This document shows positions 63,178 to 64,000 of a DNA stretch of 64,000 bases, piece by piece. A model generated the notes under the pieces. It had not been told where the DNA came from, searched no databases, and saw only the letters and a list, made by a program, of their open reading frames with translations. Every line of letters starts with the position of its first letter. Positions within the stretch are counted from its first letter, which is position 1. Made by a program: the position numbers and the translations under genes. Where the stretch lies: assembly GCA_025358305.1 (NCBI GenBank), contig JANYJZ010000013.1, positions 89,431-153,430 on the forward strand. Direction: 5' to 3'. Origin of the DNA: Ignavibacteriota bacterium. Its GTDB lineage: Bacteria > Bacteroidota > Ignavibacteria > UBA10030 > SZUA-254.

Positions 63178-64000
63178 ATGAAACTGACCGAAAAAGCCAT
63201 CCGTGCAATTCCCAAAGTTCTTCTCCACGACCATCTCGACGGCGGCCTCAGGCCGCAGACCGTCATTGATCTCGCCAAAGAGATCGGGTACGACGGACTC
63301 CCCACGACCGACGCCGACGAGCTGAGCACCTGGTTCCAGCGCGGCGCAAAGCGCGGCAGCCTTCCGCTCTACCTCGAAGGGTTCGCGCACACCTGCGCGG
63401 TCATGCAGACCGAAGAGGGTCTCGAAAGAGTCGCGTACGAGATGATGGAGGACATGCGCCTCGACGGCGTGGTGTACGTCGAGACCCGGTTCGCACCGGT
63501 CTTCCACACCGAGAAGGGCCTCCACTGGGAGGAGATCGTCAGCGCCGTCTTGCGCGGCTTAGAGCGCGGGAAGAAGGATTTCGGCGTCGAATACGGCCTT
63601 ATCATCTGCGCTATGCGGAACATGACCCTCTCCCAAGAGATGGCCGAACTCGCGATAGACTTCCGGGAGCGGGGCGTCGTCGGGTTCGACCTCGCCGGGG
63701 AAGAGGGGGGATACCCCCCGAAGAAGCACGTCGACGCGTTCCATTACATCCAGCGGGAGAACTTCAACATCACGATCCACGCCGGCGAAGCGTTCGGCAA
63801 GGAATCCATTTGGCAGGCCATTCAATGGTGCGGCGCACACCGCATCGGGCACGGCACACGCATCATCGAAGACATGCGCATCAAGGAAGGCGAAGTGCTG
63901 AGCATGGGAACGCTGGCGCAGTACGTGCTCGACAAGCGCATCCCGCTCGAGATCTGCATGACGAGCAACGTGCACACGGGCGCGGTGCGGAGCATCGAGG
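63178..64000 (+). CDS. Adenosine deaminase family protein, C-terminus cut by window edge
   Basis: 274 codons from ATG 63178 to the edge, still open. The metal-binding HxH is LLHDHLDGG (His17, His19); ITIHAGEAF holds the metal His and the catalytic Glu, and HRIGHGTRI the third His region. The substrate may be adenosine, but in futalosine-pathway bacteria some family members deaminate aminodeoxyfutalosine. Starts 15 bases after the lyase, so both are probably one transcription unit. The terminal metal Asp lies beyond the window. Confidence 0.9.
   Translation, partial: MKLTEKAIRAIPKVLLHDHLDGGLRPQTVIDLAKEIGYDGLPTTDADELSTWFQRGAKRGSLPLYLEGFAHTCAVMQTEEGLERVAYEMMEDMRLDGVVYVETRFAPVFHTEKGLHWEEIVSAVLRGLERGKKDFGVEYGLIICAMRNMTLSQEMAELAIDFRERGVVGFDLAGEEGGYPPKKHVDAFHYIQRENFNITIHAGEAFGKESIWQAIQWCGAHRIGHGTRIIEDMRIKEGEVLSMGTLAQYVLDKRIPLEICMTSNVHTGAVRSIE

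Overview
The window looks like a chromosomal segment of a GC-rich member of the Bacteroidota/Chlorobiota/Ignavibacteriota group. Direct support is two proteins with type IX secretion (T9SS) C-terminal sorting domains (an NYPNPFN-type motif then a beta-rich tail ending in K), a DUF1501/DUF1800 pair, SurA/PpiC periplasmic foldases and a futalosine-type menaquinone cluster. The exact lineage cannot be fixed from this sequence alone. No rRNA, tRNA, CRISPR array or insertion sequence was seen.

Left part (1-6.2 kb, minus strand): a secretion and envelope-quality operon reading PpiC lipoprotein, a second SurA/PpiC-like lipoprotein, SurA, MoxR AAA+ ATPase and a subtilase cut by the window edge. 6.4-13.5 kb is a menaquinone block: UbiA-, UbiX- and UbiD-type genes, a fused MqnE-MqnA protein, MqnC, and convergent MqnD. 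13.5-14.7 kb holds Tag glycosylase coupled to an unknown gene. 14.9-20.7 kb is a TolC/adaptor/RND efflux operon followed by an aldehyde dehydrogenase and a convergent ABC exporter. 24.1-30.8 kb is an accessory island of secreted proteins, lipoproteins and T9SS cargo. 31-37.5 kb holds a membrane protein, a histidine phosphatase, RF3, a bacilliredoxin, TypA/BipA and an aminotransferase.

37.6-39.6 kb is an AT-richer AbiE-like (type IV toxin-antitoxin-like) pair. Its upstream region carries two copies of a 52-bp operator-like array, each with four half-sites, centred 73 bp apart. This is the most striking unexplained structure in the window. 39.8-48.3 kb is all minus strand: DUF2461, murQ, rsmG, mnmG, mnmE, yidC, yidD, rnpA, rpmH. 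A ~1.5 kb patch across the mnmE/mnmG junction has clearly different codon use from its flanks.

At 48.3-48.8 kb the coding strand switches and a DnaA-box-containing intergenic region precedes dnaA, the expected look of a replication origin. dnaA is separated from dnaN by about 3.9 kb holding five genes. A second AT-rich region with DnaA-box-like sequences lies directly before dnaN, so the origin may be bipartite. dnaN-recF-dciA-gyrB-gyrA follow as one unit closed by a strong hairpin. The window ends with a histidine ammonia-lyase-type gene (unusual Ser-Ser-Gly at the cofactor site) and an adenosine deaminase family gene cut by the edge.
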